13,267 nt of DNA from an uncultured Oscillospiraceae bacterium (lineage in GTDB: Bacteria > Bacillota > Clostridia > Oscillospirales > Oscillospiraceae): NCBI GenBank assembly GCA_900754965.1, contig CAAEEO010000036.1:1-13267 (forward strand). The letters are read 5' to 3'. Under the pieces are notes generated by a model. That model did not search any database. It was not told the DNA's origin and worked only from the letters and a program-made list of their open reading frames with translations. Positions 1 through 7,302 of the stretch are shown one piece after another. The position numbers and the translations under genes were made by a program. The first letter of the stretch is position 1. The number at the start of each line of letters is the position of its first letter.

Positions 1-594
1 GCGCGGGCGGTGTCGGACACTCTGGCGGTGTTGGAGTGCGGGGAGCGGATTGTTCCGGTCAGCGCATTCCGTTCCCATGGGGAGCAGATACAGTTGTATG
101 CCGACTGTCTCCGGGAGAATGGGCCGGAGTATACCGCCCAATTTGTGGCAAAACCGGGGTGCAGTGAGCATGAAACGGGACTGGCCATCGATTTGGGAGA
201 AAACCGGGAGGAGATCGATTTCATTGCCCCGGCTTTCCCCTATCAGGGGGTCTGCCATGGATTTCGCCTGTTGGCGCCCCGGTTCGGACTGATTCAGCGG
301 TACGAGGCGGGAAAAGAGCCGGTCACGGGAATTGGAGAAGAACCCTGGCACTTTCGCTATGTGGGCACGCCCCACAGTGAGATCATGGTGCAGGAAGGAC
401 TGAATTTGGAAGAATATGTGGACTGGCTGCGCCGCTTTTCGCCTCGGATGCCTCTGCGCCGGGGACGCACGGCCGTGTTTTTCCTGCCGTATCAGGAGCA
501 GGGAGCGTTCTCTTTGCCGGATGGACCGGGGGTGACGGTCTCGGGCAACAATGTGGACGGCTGTATCGTCACAATCCGGGAGGTGGCGGCATGA
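1..594 (+). CDS. VanY/VanXY-type D-Ala-D-Ala carboxypeptidase/dipeptidase (5' end missing)
   Basis: Zinc D,D-peptidase of the VanY/VanXY (peptidase M15B/D) family, which cleaves D-Ala-D-Ala termini of wall precursors. The frame is open to base 1, and family members carry a further N-terminal region, so the true start lies outside the window; the GTG at 10 is probably internal. Counting from that GTG, I see a substrate-side motif SAFRSHGEQ (18-26), zinc motif SEHETGLAIDL (52-62; H54 and D61 as ligands) and EEPWHFRYVG (110-119; E111 as catalytic base, H114 as third ligand). All expected catalytic residues are present. About 50 residues follow the domain (FFLPYQEQG, VTVSGNNVDG) as a small C-terminal extension. 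The stop overlaps the start of the racemase gene by 4 nt (ATGA), so the two are translationally coupled, as in vanG/vanC/vanE-type clusters. A D-Ala-D-Ser ligase gene might lie just upstream. Family is clear; VanY versus VanXY is not resolved. Confidence 0.88.
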   Translation, partial: ARAVSDTLAVLECGERIVPVSAFRSHGEQIQLYADCLRENGPEYTAQFVAKPGCSEHETGLAIDLGENREEIDFIAPAFPYQGVCHGFRLLAPRFGLIQRYEAGKEPVTGIGEEPWHFRYVGTPHSEIMVQEGLNLEEYVDWLRRFSPRMPLRRGRTAVFFLPYQEQGAFSLPDGPGVTVSGNNVDGCIVTIREVAA

Positions 595-2696
595 CAAAGG
601 GCAGCAGTATCAGTGGGGCGAAACTGGACTGGTTTCGGGTGCTTTGTGCGGTACTGGTGGTGGAAATCCACACCCAACCGCTGGAAAAAATCTTCCCAGT
701 GGGGGATTTGGTTCTGACCCGTATGATTGCACGGATCGCGGTCCCCTTCTTTTTTATGGTCAGCGGCTATTTTCTCCGGGAGAAACTGGAGCGGGGCCGT
801 TTGGAACGAACGGTGCGGAAACTGGGCCTGTTGTACCTGGGGGCGGTGGCGCTGTACCTGCCGCTGAACCTGTATATGGGGCAGCACCGGGGATTGACGG
901 TAGGCGCCCTGGTGCGGGATCTGGTGTTGGACGGCACATTCTATCACCTGTGGTACTTCCCGGCGGCGATTGTAGGAATTCTGCTGCTGCGGATGGCGGT
1001 GCGCTGTCTGGGATGGAAAGGCGCGGGAATCCTGGCTGCGGTGCTGTATCTGGTGGGCGTCGGCGGTGATAGCTGGTATGGACTGGCGGTTCGTCTGCCG
1101 GGGGGACAGGCGCTGTACGAGTTTCTGTTTTCCTGGATGGACTACACCCGCAACGGCCTGTTTTTTGCACCGCTGTATCTGTGGCTGGGAGGCGCGGCCC
1201 GAGACAGCACGCCGGATCGTTCGGCCTGCCTGGTGGGACTGCTGTTATCCGGCTGCGCCCTGTTTGCCGAGGCCATGCTCCTGCACCACGGGAATTTGTG
1301 CCGGTTCGACAGTATGTATTTGAGCTTGGTGCCGGTGTCTGTGTGCCTGTTCGGCTTGCTTTCTCTGGATAACACCGCCGATTGCAAACAGCTGCGGGTG
1401 TTTTCCCTGCTTGTGTATGTGATTCACCCCTGGTGCATCGTGGTGATTCGATTTGCGGCACGAATGGTGGGACTGTACGGCCTGTTCGTGGAAGATCGGG
1501 TGGCGCATTTCCTGCTGGTGTGCCTGCTGTCCGGTCTGGCGGCTGCCGCCGGAACGGCAGTGTGGACTTGGCTGCGGAAGAGAATGGGCGGGAAACCGGT
1601 TATTCCGGCGCGGGCCTGGTTGGAAATCGACCGGGTGGCCCTGGCCCACAATGCCATGACGCTGACGCAGAGTCTGCCGGAGGGGGAAAAGCTGATGGCA
1701 GTGGTGAAAGCGGAGGGCTATGGTCACGGCGCGGAAACAGTGGCCCGTACCATGCAGGAGGCAGGGGTGACCGCGTTTGCAGTGGCAACACTGGGGGAAG
1801 GAATCGCCCTGCGCCGGAGCGGCATTAAAGGGGAGATCCTCATTTTAGGATACACCCCTGCCCAGGCGGCGGCACAGCTGCGCGAATATCGTCTGACCCA
1901 GACCGTAGCGGACAGCGCCCATGCCGCCGCATTGGAGGCGGCCGGAAAGACTTTGTCGGTTCACATTGCGGTGGATACCGGAATGCATCGGCTGGGAATT
2001 CCGGTGGAGGATACGGAGGCTCTGGCAGCGGTTTTTGCCTGTGAACATCTGCGTGTGACGGGAATGTTCACCCATTTGTGCGCTGCGGACAGTCCAACCC
2101 CGGAAGACCAGGCTTTTACCCGGGAACAGATTCGCCGATTTTTCCAGGCGGCAGACGCACTGAAGGCCCGGGGACTGGATGTGGGGAACCTCCATGTCCA
2201 GGCCAGCGCCGGGATGGCGCATTACCCGGATCTGCCCTGTGCGTATGCCCGGGCAGGGATCGCCCTGTATGGGGCATCCAGCAGCGGGGAACCCTTGCCG
2301 GAGGGACTTTGTTCGGCGCTGACCCTGCGGGCCGGTCTGGCCTCGGTGCGGTCGGTTCCGGCAGGCGACAGCGTCGGATATGGCCGGGCATTCCGCCCGG
2401 AGACTCTCCGGCGCATTGGCGTGGTGACCATCGGCTATGCCGATGGTGTCCCCCGCAATTACAGTGCCGGCGGCGGGCAGGTACTGCTCCGGGGGAAACG
2501 GGTTCCCATTGTGGGCAGAATCTGCATGGATCAGCTGATGATCGATGTGACAGACCTGCCGGACTGCGCCCCCGGCGAGGCGGTGACGCTGATCGGCCGG
2601 GACGGCGCTGAGGAAATCACTGTCTGGGAAATGGCCCGGAAGTGCGGCACCATCTCCAATGAAATCCTCTCCCGACTTCATGTGCGGGAACGATAA
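591..2696 (+). CDS. vanT: VanT-like membrane serine/alanine racemase
   Basis: Two-domain protein of 701 residues, typical of VanT. Residues 1-330 form an acyltransferase-3-like membrane domain with about ten hydrophobic segments and the family signatures VVEIHTQP (H27) and FFFMVSGYF (53-61). Residues 338-701 form a fold-type III PLP alanine-racemase domain. It has the PLP lysine K373 in VVKAEGYGHG, the VDTGMHRLG and RAGIALYG motifs, the catalytic tyrosine Y597 in SVGYGRAF, and GRICMDQ (642-648). In VanT proteins the membrane half is linked to L-Ser uptake and the soluble half makes D-Ser for D-Ala-D-Ser precursors. Whether this one prefers Ser or Ala cannot be read from the sequence. The start is fixed by the ATGA overlap with the peptidase gene. 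A strong terminator lies 45 nt after the stop. Absence of a ligase in view means vancomycin resistance cannot be concluded. Confidence 0.9.
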   Translation: MTKGSSISGAKLDWFRVLCAVLVVEIHTQPLEKIFPVGDLVLTRMIARIAVPFFFMVSGYFLREKLERGRLERTVRKLGLLYLGAVALYLPLNLYMGQHRGLTVGALVRDLVLDGTFYHLWYFPAAIVGILLLRMAVRCLGWKGAGILAAVLYLVGVGGDSWYGLAVRLPGGQALYEFLFSWMDYTRNGLFFAPLYLWLGGAARDSTPDRSACLVGLLLSGCALFAEAMLLHHGNLCRFDSMYLSLVPVSVCLFGLLSLDNTADCKQLRVFSLLVYVIHPWCIVVIRFAARMVGLYGLFVEDRVAHFLLVCLLSGLAAAAGTAVWTWLRKRMGGKPVIPARAWLEIDRVALAHNAMTLTQSLPEGEKLMAVVKAEGYGHGAETVARTMQEAGVTAFAVATLGEGIALRRSGIKGEILILGYTPAQAAAQLREYRLTQTVADSAHAAALEAAGKTLSVHIAVDTGMHRLGIPVEDTEALAAVFACEHLRVTGMFTHLCAADSPTPEDQAFTREQIRRFFQAADALKARGLDVGNLHVQASAGMAHYPDLPCAYARAGIALYGASSSGEPLPEGLCSALTLRAGLASVRSVPAGDSVGYGRAFRPETLRRIGVVTIGYADGVPRNYSAGGGQVLLRGKRVPIVGRICMDQLMIDVTDLPDCAPGEAVTLIGRDGAEEITVWEMARKCGTISNEILSRLHVRER

Positions 2697-2700
2697 ACGG

Positions 2701-2740
2701 AAAAAATCCCCCCTCGTTCGAGGGGTTCGTAAAACAGTTA
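2701..2740 (+). repeat. Left inverted repeat with outward-facing terminator-like hairpin
   Basis: Contains CCCCTCG (2710-2716), TT, CGAGGGG (2719-2725), a 7-bp stem. Read on the minus strand it is followed by GG-ATTTTTT, so it could stop transcription leaving the segment towards the racemase gene. It shares 27 identical positions in two blocks with the right repeat at 3431-3472. Confidence 0.6.
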
Positions 2741-2776
2741 AACCTCCCTGTGATCGAAACCACAGGGAGGTTTTTG
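2741..2776 (+). terminator. Rho-independent terminator of the peptidase-racemase operon
   Basis: Perfect 12-bp stem AACCTCCCTGTG / CACAGGGAGGTT with an 8-nt loop (2753-2760) and a T run ending at 2775. It sits 45 nt after the racemase stop and just inside the left inverted repeat of the 2701-3472 segment, pointing inward. Confidence 0.8.
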
Positions 2777-2802
2777 TCATGAATACCGAGTCTAACAGGA
2801 AA

Positions 2803-2985
2803 TGCTCCTTGGCCCTCTCTGACGAGGGGGCACCGTCCGCAGACGGTGGGAGAGAGATTCCCGCCCGTAATAGGGCCTCTCCCTCCGGCAAAAATCAAAG
2901 ATTTTTGCCATCTCCCTTTGCCAAGGGAGGCTTTGGTGCAGTGTAAACCGCACATCGCACGATACACCGCAAGGTGTGTAGAAGT
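2803..2985. repeat. MITE-like structured intergenic repeat
   Basis: Dense series of hairpins: CACCGTC-CGCA-GACGGTG inside a CTCTCT/AGAGAG outer stem (about 2815-2857); GGCAAAAATC-AAA-GATTTTTGCC (2887-2909); CTCCCTT-TGCC-AAGGGAG (2912-2929); ACACC-GCAA-GGTGT (about 2964-2977). The outer parts GCTCCTTGG (near 2804) and CCAAGGGAGGC (near 2921) are roughly inverted. No coding potential is convincing. It resembles the GC-rich palindromic repeats scattered through Oscillospirales intergenic DNA, a likeness from memory rather than a search. The rest of 2697-3020, apart from the terminator at 2741-2776, shows nothing I can name. Confidence 0.5.
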
Positions 2986-3020
2986 CCGCCCTTGATCTGC
3001 TCGATAAATTATAATTGTTG

Positions 3021-3341
3021 TTATTGTCCTCGCTTATAGAAAGAACCCTCCCAATCCCAAAGAGCATAGATATAGTCTCCTTCGGCATCTTCTTTGACAG
3101 AATAAACCCTCATTGTGATTTTTGAATTTGATACGTTCCCTAAATATTTATCCTTGTCTGCTTGACTGAAATTGTGGTTGCTTTCTCGAAAGTATTCTAT
3201 ATCGTCAATGGTAATACAATCGTTTTCTGGCCCGCTAATTTTGCCGATAGGTTTACCGCTGCAAGCAACCGAATTAAGGAGCAGAACCACTGAAAGTGCA
3301 AATACAATGAATTTTTTTATGCCGCCACACTCCTTTGTCAA
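3021..3341 (-). CDS. Small putative lipoprotein, unknown function
   Basis: Short AT-rich frame, 106 residues from a TTG at 3341 or 99 residues from an ATA at 3320. A basic then hydrophobic signal peptide (KKFIVFALSVVLLLNSVAC) ends in a lipobox-like SVAC, so a lipid-anchored exported protein of about 75-80 mature residues is likely. The mature part (GPENDCITIDDIEYF, then ITMRVYSVKEDAEGDYIYALWDWEGSFYKRG) is charged and aromatic, with no domain I recognise. The start is unusual. The only good Shine-Dalgarno, AAAGGAG (3330-3336), lies just after the TTG but 9 nt before ATA AAA AAA, which is where a lipoprotein would normally begin. Base composition and codon use differ from all neighbours, suggesting acquisition. 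It lies inside the inverted-repeat-bounded segment. Confidence 0.6.
   Translation of the reverse strand: MTKECGGIKKFIVFALSVVLLLNSVACSGKPIGKISGPENDCITIDDIEYFRESNHNFSQADKDKYLGNVSNSKITMRVYSVKEDAEGDYIYALWDWEGSFYKRGQ
3330..3336 (-). promoter_or_regulatory. Shine-Dalgarno pointing to an ATA start
   Basis: AAAGGAG on the minus strand followed by a 9-nt gap, then ATA at 3320-3318 and codons KKFIVF. No in-frame ATG, GTG or TTG lies at a usual distance downstream. It decides against the upstream TTG (3341), which is not preceded by a ribosome site. Confidence 0.5.
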
Positions 3342-3385
3342 ATTTTGATATATCGAACTGTTTACACTTTATCATAAGCTCCCCC

Positions 3386-3434
3386 AAAAATACGGTTATT
3401 CGGCACAGCGACCTTTGTCGCTGTGCCGAATAAC
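3386..3434 (-). terminator. Strong terminator downstream of the gtr operon
   Basis: Perfect 18-bp stem with a 4-nt loop: GTTATTCGGCACAGCGAC (3395-3412) and its exact complement (3417-3434). On the minus strand it is followed by CGTATTTTT. It lies 44 nt past the DUF6056 gene stop and upstream of the lipoprotein gene, so it would separate the two. It is the right-hand counterpart of the hairpin at 2741-2776. Confidence 0.7.
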
Positions 3435-3472
3435 TGTTTTATGACTACCGCCCTTTCGAGGGGGGATTTTTT
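3431..3472 (-). repeat. Right inverted repeat with outward-facing terminator-like hairpin
   Basis: Inverted partner of 2701-2740. On the plus strand CCCT-TTCG-AGGG (3451-3462) is followed by GGGATTTTTT, so it could stop transcription running out of the segment into the 3' end of the DUF6056 gene. Its inner block TAACTGTTTTA overlaps the right arm of the 3395-3434 hairpin. Confidence 0.6.
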
Positions 3473-3478
3473 GCGGTT

Positions 3479-4816
3479 TCATTCGCCTTTGGAGACGCTG
3501 TCCAATTCGTAGTACATGGCATAAGCGGTGTTAGGCCATTGGGTATTGTCGGCGTTCAGATCGCCGTCAGGGTTGTAGCAGTTGTATTTGGTGCTGCCGT
3601 ACAGGGGACTGAGGGTCACATCCAGGCGGCCTGCCGCCTTCTCGGCGGCAATATATGCCTCTCGCTGCCGGAACTGTTCCCGGGTCTGGGACAAATCCTT
3701 GACGGCGCCTGCATAGGTCACGGCGGTCAATGCCAGTGCACACAGCGTCACCACAGCGGTGGTGCGTTTTCCGGGCATTTCCGGGAATGCCCAGCGGTAC
3801 AGCGTGCCCAACAGGATCAGGAAGAACACCACCGGGCCGCTCCAGGTGCGGGTGGGGAATGTGGGGGCCATGACCATGGAATAGGTGGAGGCCAGTGCGG
3901 CCATCAGCCAGATCCCGGGGACGATCAGTTCCCGCACCGGGCGCTGCCGCCGCCATCCCACAAACAGGCATACAGCGCTGCCCAACAGCAGGGGCCAGAG
4001 GTAGACAATCAGCCGCACTGTGATGCTCACGCCCCGGCGAATCCAGGTGCCCAGACCGCCCAAACCGCCGGAGTTGGCCAGTCGGGTGGCCTCTCCCGGG
4101 GACAAAAGCAGGAGCAGACAGCCGATGACGCTGCCGACCAGTCCTGCCCAAAGCCAGAGCGGTACGGATTTCTTTTGCAGGAGCAGGGTCAAAATGGTCA
4201 GCAGGAACACCACCACCAGTGCCACAGCATTGTTTTCATTGGTCCAACCGGCCAGTAGGCTCAGCAGGAAAAATCCGGCGGTTTTCCATGCCGGTTTTGG
4301 CAGAAACCCATCCCGGAATCCCCGGGTCACCGGCAGCAGACACAGCAGGATGATGAGAATGCCGAACAGATAGTTGCAGGCGCCCACCAGCCAGAGGAAA
4401 CTCTCTCCGAAAGCGGGGGTCACGACCCAGAGCAGGAAGAACACGGCGAAAAATGCCCCCGGACGAAAGTCGGTGCGGCTGCCGCAGCCGTGATGATAAA
4501 TGAGCACGCCCAGACCCAGAAAGGCCAGCGTGTTGAGTACATTGAACAGGGGCTTTCCCCACATGAGGAACAGCTGGGCCAGTGTATGCACTACGGTACG
4601 GCCGTTCATGACCTGATAGTGGTTTCTCTGAGAAAGGTACAGTTCGTATAGATTGGAGATCCGATATTTGTTCTCTTTTACTGCGAAGGTGTAAGTATAA
4701 GAAAAATCATCGGCATACAGGCAGGTGAGCAGATTCAGCGCGAAAAATGCCCCGGCGATTCCCAACAGGCACACTGCCCACAGGAAAGCGCGCCGGTCCC
4801 GGCGGATGGAATTCAT
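3479..4816 (-). CDS. DUF6056-like polytopic membrane glycosyltransferase (GT-C type)
   Basis: Integral membrane protein of 445 residues with about ten to twelve hydrophobic segments. The first outer loop carries YADDFSYTY (34-42; D36, D37), the place where GT-C glycosyltransferases keep their catalytic acid, followed by NGRTVVHTLAQLF typical of DUF6056-like proteins. A soluble C-terminal tail (about 370-445) carries LSPLYGSTKYNCYNPDGD. By analogy with three-component Gtr systems, it would take a sugar from a flipped undecaprenyl phosphate and add it to a surface polymer such as teichoic acid or capsule. Last gene of the operon; its ATG overlaps the gtrB2 stop by 4 nt (ATGA). The acceptor and the sugar are not deducible. 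Family assignment is by motif and context. Confidence 0.8.
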   Translation of the reverse strand: MNSIRRDRRAFLWAVCLLGIAGAFFALNLLTCLYADDFSYTYTFAVKENKYRISNLYELYLSQRNHYQVMNGRTVVHTLAQLFLMWGKPLFNVLNTLAFLGLGVLIYHHGCGSRTDFRPGAFFAVFFLLWVVTPAFGESFLWLVGACNYLFGILIILLCLLPVTRGFRDGFLPKPAWKTAGFFLLSLLAGWTNENNAVALVVVFLLTILTLLLQKKSVPLWLWAGLVGSVIGCLLLLLSPGEATRLANSGGLGGLGTWIRRGVSITVRLIVYLWPLLLGSAVCLFVGWRRQRPVRELIVPGIWLMAALASTYSMVMAPTFPTRTWSGPVVFFLILLGTLYRWAFPEMPGKRTTAVVTLCALALTAVTYAGAVKDLSQTREQFRQREAYIAAEKAAGRLDVTLSPLYGSTKYNCYNPDGDLNADNTQWPNTAYAMYYELDSVSKGE

Positions 4817-5748
4817 GGTGTACGCTCCTTTCCCGGCTTGCCGCAGCAGTCGGAAATAATATAGCGGGGACGGCCTTTGATCTCATCGTAGACTTTCCCC
4901 AGATAATAGCCCAAAATCCCCAGACTGACCATGATCAGACTGGCGGTAAACAGCTGCAGAATGATCACAGTGGTGAATCCGCCCAGGGCGGCTCCGGTGA
5001 ATTTCTGGTACAGGGCAATGCCGCCCATGATCAGGCTGACCAGCAGGGTGAGGATACCCATAAAGGTGATGGCGTGGAGGGGGAAAGAGGTGAAAGAAGT
5101 GATGCTGCTCAGGGCATACCGGAACAGACCGCCGGTGGACCACTTGCTCTCACCGGCCTGCCGTTCCTGTACCTCAAATTCCACGGTTGCGGTCCGAAAC
5201 CCGATCCAGGAGGACAGGGCGCGGAAAAAGGCGTGCTGCTCCGGCATACTGAGCAGACTGTCCATGGCCTTGCGGTCCAGCAGCCGGAAGTCGGAGGCGT
5301 TCATCAAATCCATGCCCGTGCTGCGGCTGATGATCCTGTAAAAACAGCGGGCGGCGAATCCGTGGGCGGCGCTTTCCCGGCCCCGGTCGGATTTTACGCC
5401 CTCGATCACTTCAAATCCCTGTTCCCACAGACGGTACATCTCCACGATTTTCTCCGGCGGGTGCTGCAAATCGCAGTCCATTACGACGCAGCAATCCCCG
5501 CTGGCGGCAGAGATTCCGGCGAAAATGGCGCTTTCCTTGCCGAAATTCCGGGAAAAACACAGTCCCCGCACGGCGGCATCCCCTTGGCTTTCCGTACAGA
5601 TGCTATCCCAGGTGCCGTCAGTGGAGCCATCATTGACGAACAGCAGTTCATAGGGGATTTCTGCCGCTTGAAGGATTTCTCCCAGGCGCTGGGTCACCGG
5701 CCGGATGTTGGGTTCCTCGTTGTAGGCGGGCAGAATCACAGACAGCAT
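4813..5748 (-). CDS. gtrB: GT2 polyprenyl-phosphate sugar synthase (GtrB-like, second copy)
   Basis: 311-residue GT2 family enzyme of the DPM1/GtrB type, which transfers a sugar from a nucleotide donor to undecaprenyl phosphate on the inner membrane face. Visible motifs: ILPAYNEE (5-12), FVNDGSTDGTW (37-47), metal-binding DCD in VVMDCDLQHPP (88-98), QERQAGESKW (194-203), and two C-terminal membrane helices (about 224-248 and 258-284). It ends with a basic tail KGRPRYII. I take the ATG at 5748, which overlaps the gtrB1 stop by one base (TGATG); the GTG at 5751 would add one residue. Its divergence from the upstream copy suggests a different donor or role. Confidence 0.88.
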   Translation of the reverse strand: MLSVILPAYNEEPNIRPVTQRLGEILQAAEIPYELLFVNDGSTDGTWDSICTESQGDAAVRGLCFSRNFGKESAIFAGISAASGDCCVVMDCDLQHPPEKIVEMYRLWEQGFEVIEGVKSDRGRESAAHGFAARCFYRIISRSTGMDLMNASDFRLLDRKAMDSLLSMPEQHAFFRALSSWIGFRTATVEFEVQERQAGESKWSTGGLFRYALSSITSFTSFPLHAITFMGILTLLVSLIMGGIALYQKFTGAALGGFTTVIILQLFTASLIMVSLGILGYYLGKVYDEIKGRPRYIISDCCGKPGKERTP

Positions 5749-6719
5749 CACTTCGCCTCCCGGTCACGCAGGGCGTCGCCCAGTGTTTTTTCCACAATGT
5801 AGCGGGGACGCTGTTTCACTTCCCCGTAGATTTTTCCGATGTATTCGCCCACGATGCCCAAAGCCAGCAGATTCAGGCCGCCCAGGAACCAGATGGAGAT
5901 CATCAGAGAGGCCCAGCCGGATACGGTGTTGCCGGTAAAGTGGCGCACCAGTGTGTAAATCATCAGGGCCACGGCCACCAGAAGGGTCAAAACACCCACG
6001 GCAGACAGCAGGCGGATTGGCCGAACCGAGAAAGAAGTGATGCCGTCAAAGGCCAGCTTGAGCATTTTGCTCAGGGTGTACTTGCTTTCGCCGGCCTGAC
6101 GCTCTTTACGGGCGTAGGTCACAACGGCGGAGGGGAATCCCAGTTCGGGGATGATTCCCCGGAGAAACAGGTTGGATTCCCGGTACTGGCTCAGTGCGTG
6201 GAGCGCCCGGCGGGACATGAGCCGATAGTCGGCATGGTTATAGAGAATATCCACACCCAGCAGTTTCAGAAATTTGTAGTAGCCCTGGGCGGTGATGCGT
6301 TTGGCGGCGCTGTCAGAAGAACGGTCACTGCGCACACCGTAGACAATGTCACAGCCGGACTCATATTCCTGAATAAACTGGTCGATCACATCAATGTCGT
6401 CCTGCAGGTCTGCGTCCAGAGAAACGGCAGCGTCGCACACATCCATGCAGGTCTCCAGTCCGGCCAGAAGGGCGGCCTGGTGGCCTCGGTTGTGGCTCAG
6501 TTTCACGGCGCAGAAGAGACTGTCAGCCGGGGCGCAGAGGGATTCGATGATTTCCCAGGTGCGGTCTTTGGAGCCGTCGTCCACCAATGTGATGCGGCTG
6601 TCCGGGGAAATCATGCCACCCTGAATCAGGGAAAGCCATTTGTTGCGGAGAATTTCTGCGGACTGGGGCAGGACTTCTTCTTCGTTATAGCAGGGGACCA
6701 CTGCGTAAAGGGTAAGCAT
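5748..6719 (-). CDS. gtrB: GT2 polyprenyl-phosphate sugar synthase (GtrB-like, first copy)
   Basis: 323-residue GT2 enzyme: VVPCYNEEE (7-15), LVDDGSKDRTW (45-55), DXD site in SLDADLQDD (100-108), KERQAGESKY (205-214), and two C-terminal membrane helices (about 235-258 and 270-292) ending in GEYIGKIYGEVKQRPRYIVEK. This is the complete GtrB layout. It starts 5 nt after the gtrA stop and its stop touches the start of the second gtrB, so it is co-transcribed with both. Expected product is undecaprenyl-phosphate-glucose or a related hexose; the sugar is not readable from sequence. Confidence 0.9.
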   Translation of the reverse strand: MLTLYAVVPCYNEEEVLPQSAEILRNKWLSLIQGGMISPDSRITLVDDGSKDRTWEIIESLCAPADSLFCAVKLSHNRGHQAALLAGLETCMDVCDAAVSLDADLQDDIDVIDQFIQEYESGCDIVYGVRSDRSSDSAAKRITAQGYYKFLKLLGVDILYNHADYRLMSRRALHALSQYRESNLFLRGIIPELGFPSAVVTYARKERQAGESKYTLSKMLKLAFDGITSFSVRPIRLLSAVGVLTLLVAVALMIYTLVRHFTGNTVSGWASLMISIWFLGGLNLLALGIVGEYIGKIYGEVKQRPRYIVEKTLGDALRDREAK

Positions 6720-6724
6720 ATCGT

Positions 6725-7156
6725 TCAGGATTCCTTTCCTTGTTCATTCTTAAAGGCAAAAAAGCGCTGGCCCAGATAGTTGCATCCGGTAAACAGGACC
6801 ATGCCCACCAGCATGGAAACATTGTCCCGGACAGCCACGGAGGCGGAGGACAGCAGCAGGCGCACCAGAGGCTTGGCCAAACCATAGGCGATGCCGTAGC
6901 ATACGGCGATGTTCACGATGAACCGCAGCACTTGACCCGGTGTGGACTCACGGCTGCGGAATGTAAAGTACTTGTTGAGAAAAAAACTGAGGATACTGGT
7001 CAGACCGTAGTTTGCGGCAGAAGAGACCCAGTAGCTGCAATGGGCGATGTTGTACAGGCCAAACATAATGGCAGTGCCCACCAGTGTGTTTACCACGCCT
7101 ACCACCAGAAAACGGAGCAGCGTGGGGTCCAGCAGTTTTTGGAGGAATGCTTTCAT
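6725..7156 (-). CDS. gtrA: GtrA-family membrane protein (putative lipid-linked sugar flippase)
   Basis: 143-residue four-helix membrane protein of the GtrA family: LLRFLVVGVVNTLVGT (13-28), the signature SFFLNKYFTFRS (57-68), VLRFIVNIAVCYGIAYG, and a last helix ending NYLGQRFFAFKN. GtrA proteins are thought to move undecaprenyl-phosphate-sugar across the membrane. The frame stays open to 7360, but the start is placed at ATG 7156 because SD-like AGGGGGT (7161-7167) precedes it, the protein then begins MKAFLQKLLDPTLLRF as in relatives, and the promoter -10 at 7185-7190 lies inside the extra upstream stretch. First gene of the four-gene operon. Confidence 0.9.
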   Translation of the reverse strand: MKAFLQKLLDPTLLRFLVVGVVNTLVGTAIMFGLYNIAHCSYWVSSAANYGLTSILSFFLNKYFTFRSRESTPGQVLRFIVNIAVCYGIAYGLAKPLVRLLLSSASVAVRDNVSMLVGMVLFTGCNYLGQRFFAFKNEQGKES

Positions 7157-7184
7157 AATGACCCCCTGAAAAAATTTGCATTCT

Positions 7185-7193
7185 ATTATACCA
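7185..7193 (-). promoter_or_regulatory. Extended -10 promoter of the gtr operon
   Basis: Minus-strand TGG-TATAAT, a perfect -10 with the extended TGN motif, about 29 nt upstream of the gtrA start. No good -35 hexamer lies 16-18 nt upstream, which fits an extended -10 promoter. Confidence 0.6.
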
Positions 7194-7302
7194 CATCTTG
7201 ACCCGAAAGGAAAGATTTCTCCGCAACCATCTGGCATCTGGGGGGATTTTTGTGGAAAAATGCCGTTTGATGCCCGTTGCGCTGGAATCGTTCGCAAGAC
7301 GG

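Larger units (their letters stand above)
2701..3472. mobile_element. Putative insert bounded by imperfect inverted repeats, no transposase
   Basis: The left end (2701-2740) and the reverse complement of the right end (3431-3472) share AAAAAATCCCCCCTCG exactly (16 nt). They then diverge for 13-15 nt and share TAAAACAGTTA exactly (11 nt). Each end also contains a small GC hairpin followed, reading outward, by ATTTTTT. The segment holds a MITE-like repeat and an AT-rich lipoprotein gene and sits neatly between two convergent operons. No transposase or recombinase frame is present, and the flanks (ACGG left, GCGG right) give no convincing target duplication. It may be a non-autonomous element with cargo, or two copies of an intergenic terminator repeat placed at each operon end. 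Confidence 0.45.

Noticed and set aside
1845..2891. Long open frame on the minus strand opposite the racemase gene
   Set aside because: Its protein is low-complexity and rich in Arg/Pro/Gln/His, and lies opposite a racemase gene with full catalytic motifs; a GC-driven shadow.
2659..2946. Plus-strand frame of 95 codons running from the racemase 3' end through the insert
   Set aside because: It passes through a strong terminator and palindromic repeats, and has no ribosome site of its own.
4747..5802. 351-codon plus-strand frame opposite gtrB2
   Set aside because: No ribosome site and no domain; the minus strand carries a typical GT2 enzyme with tight operon overlaps.
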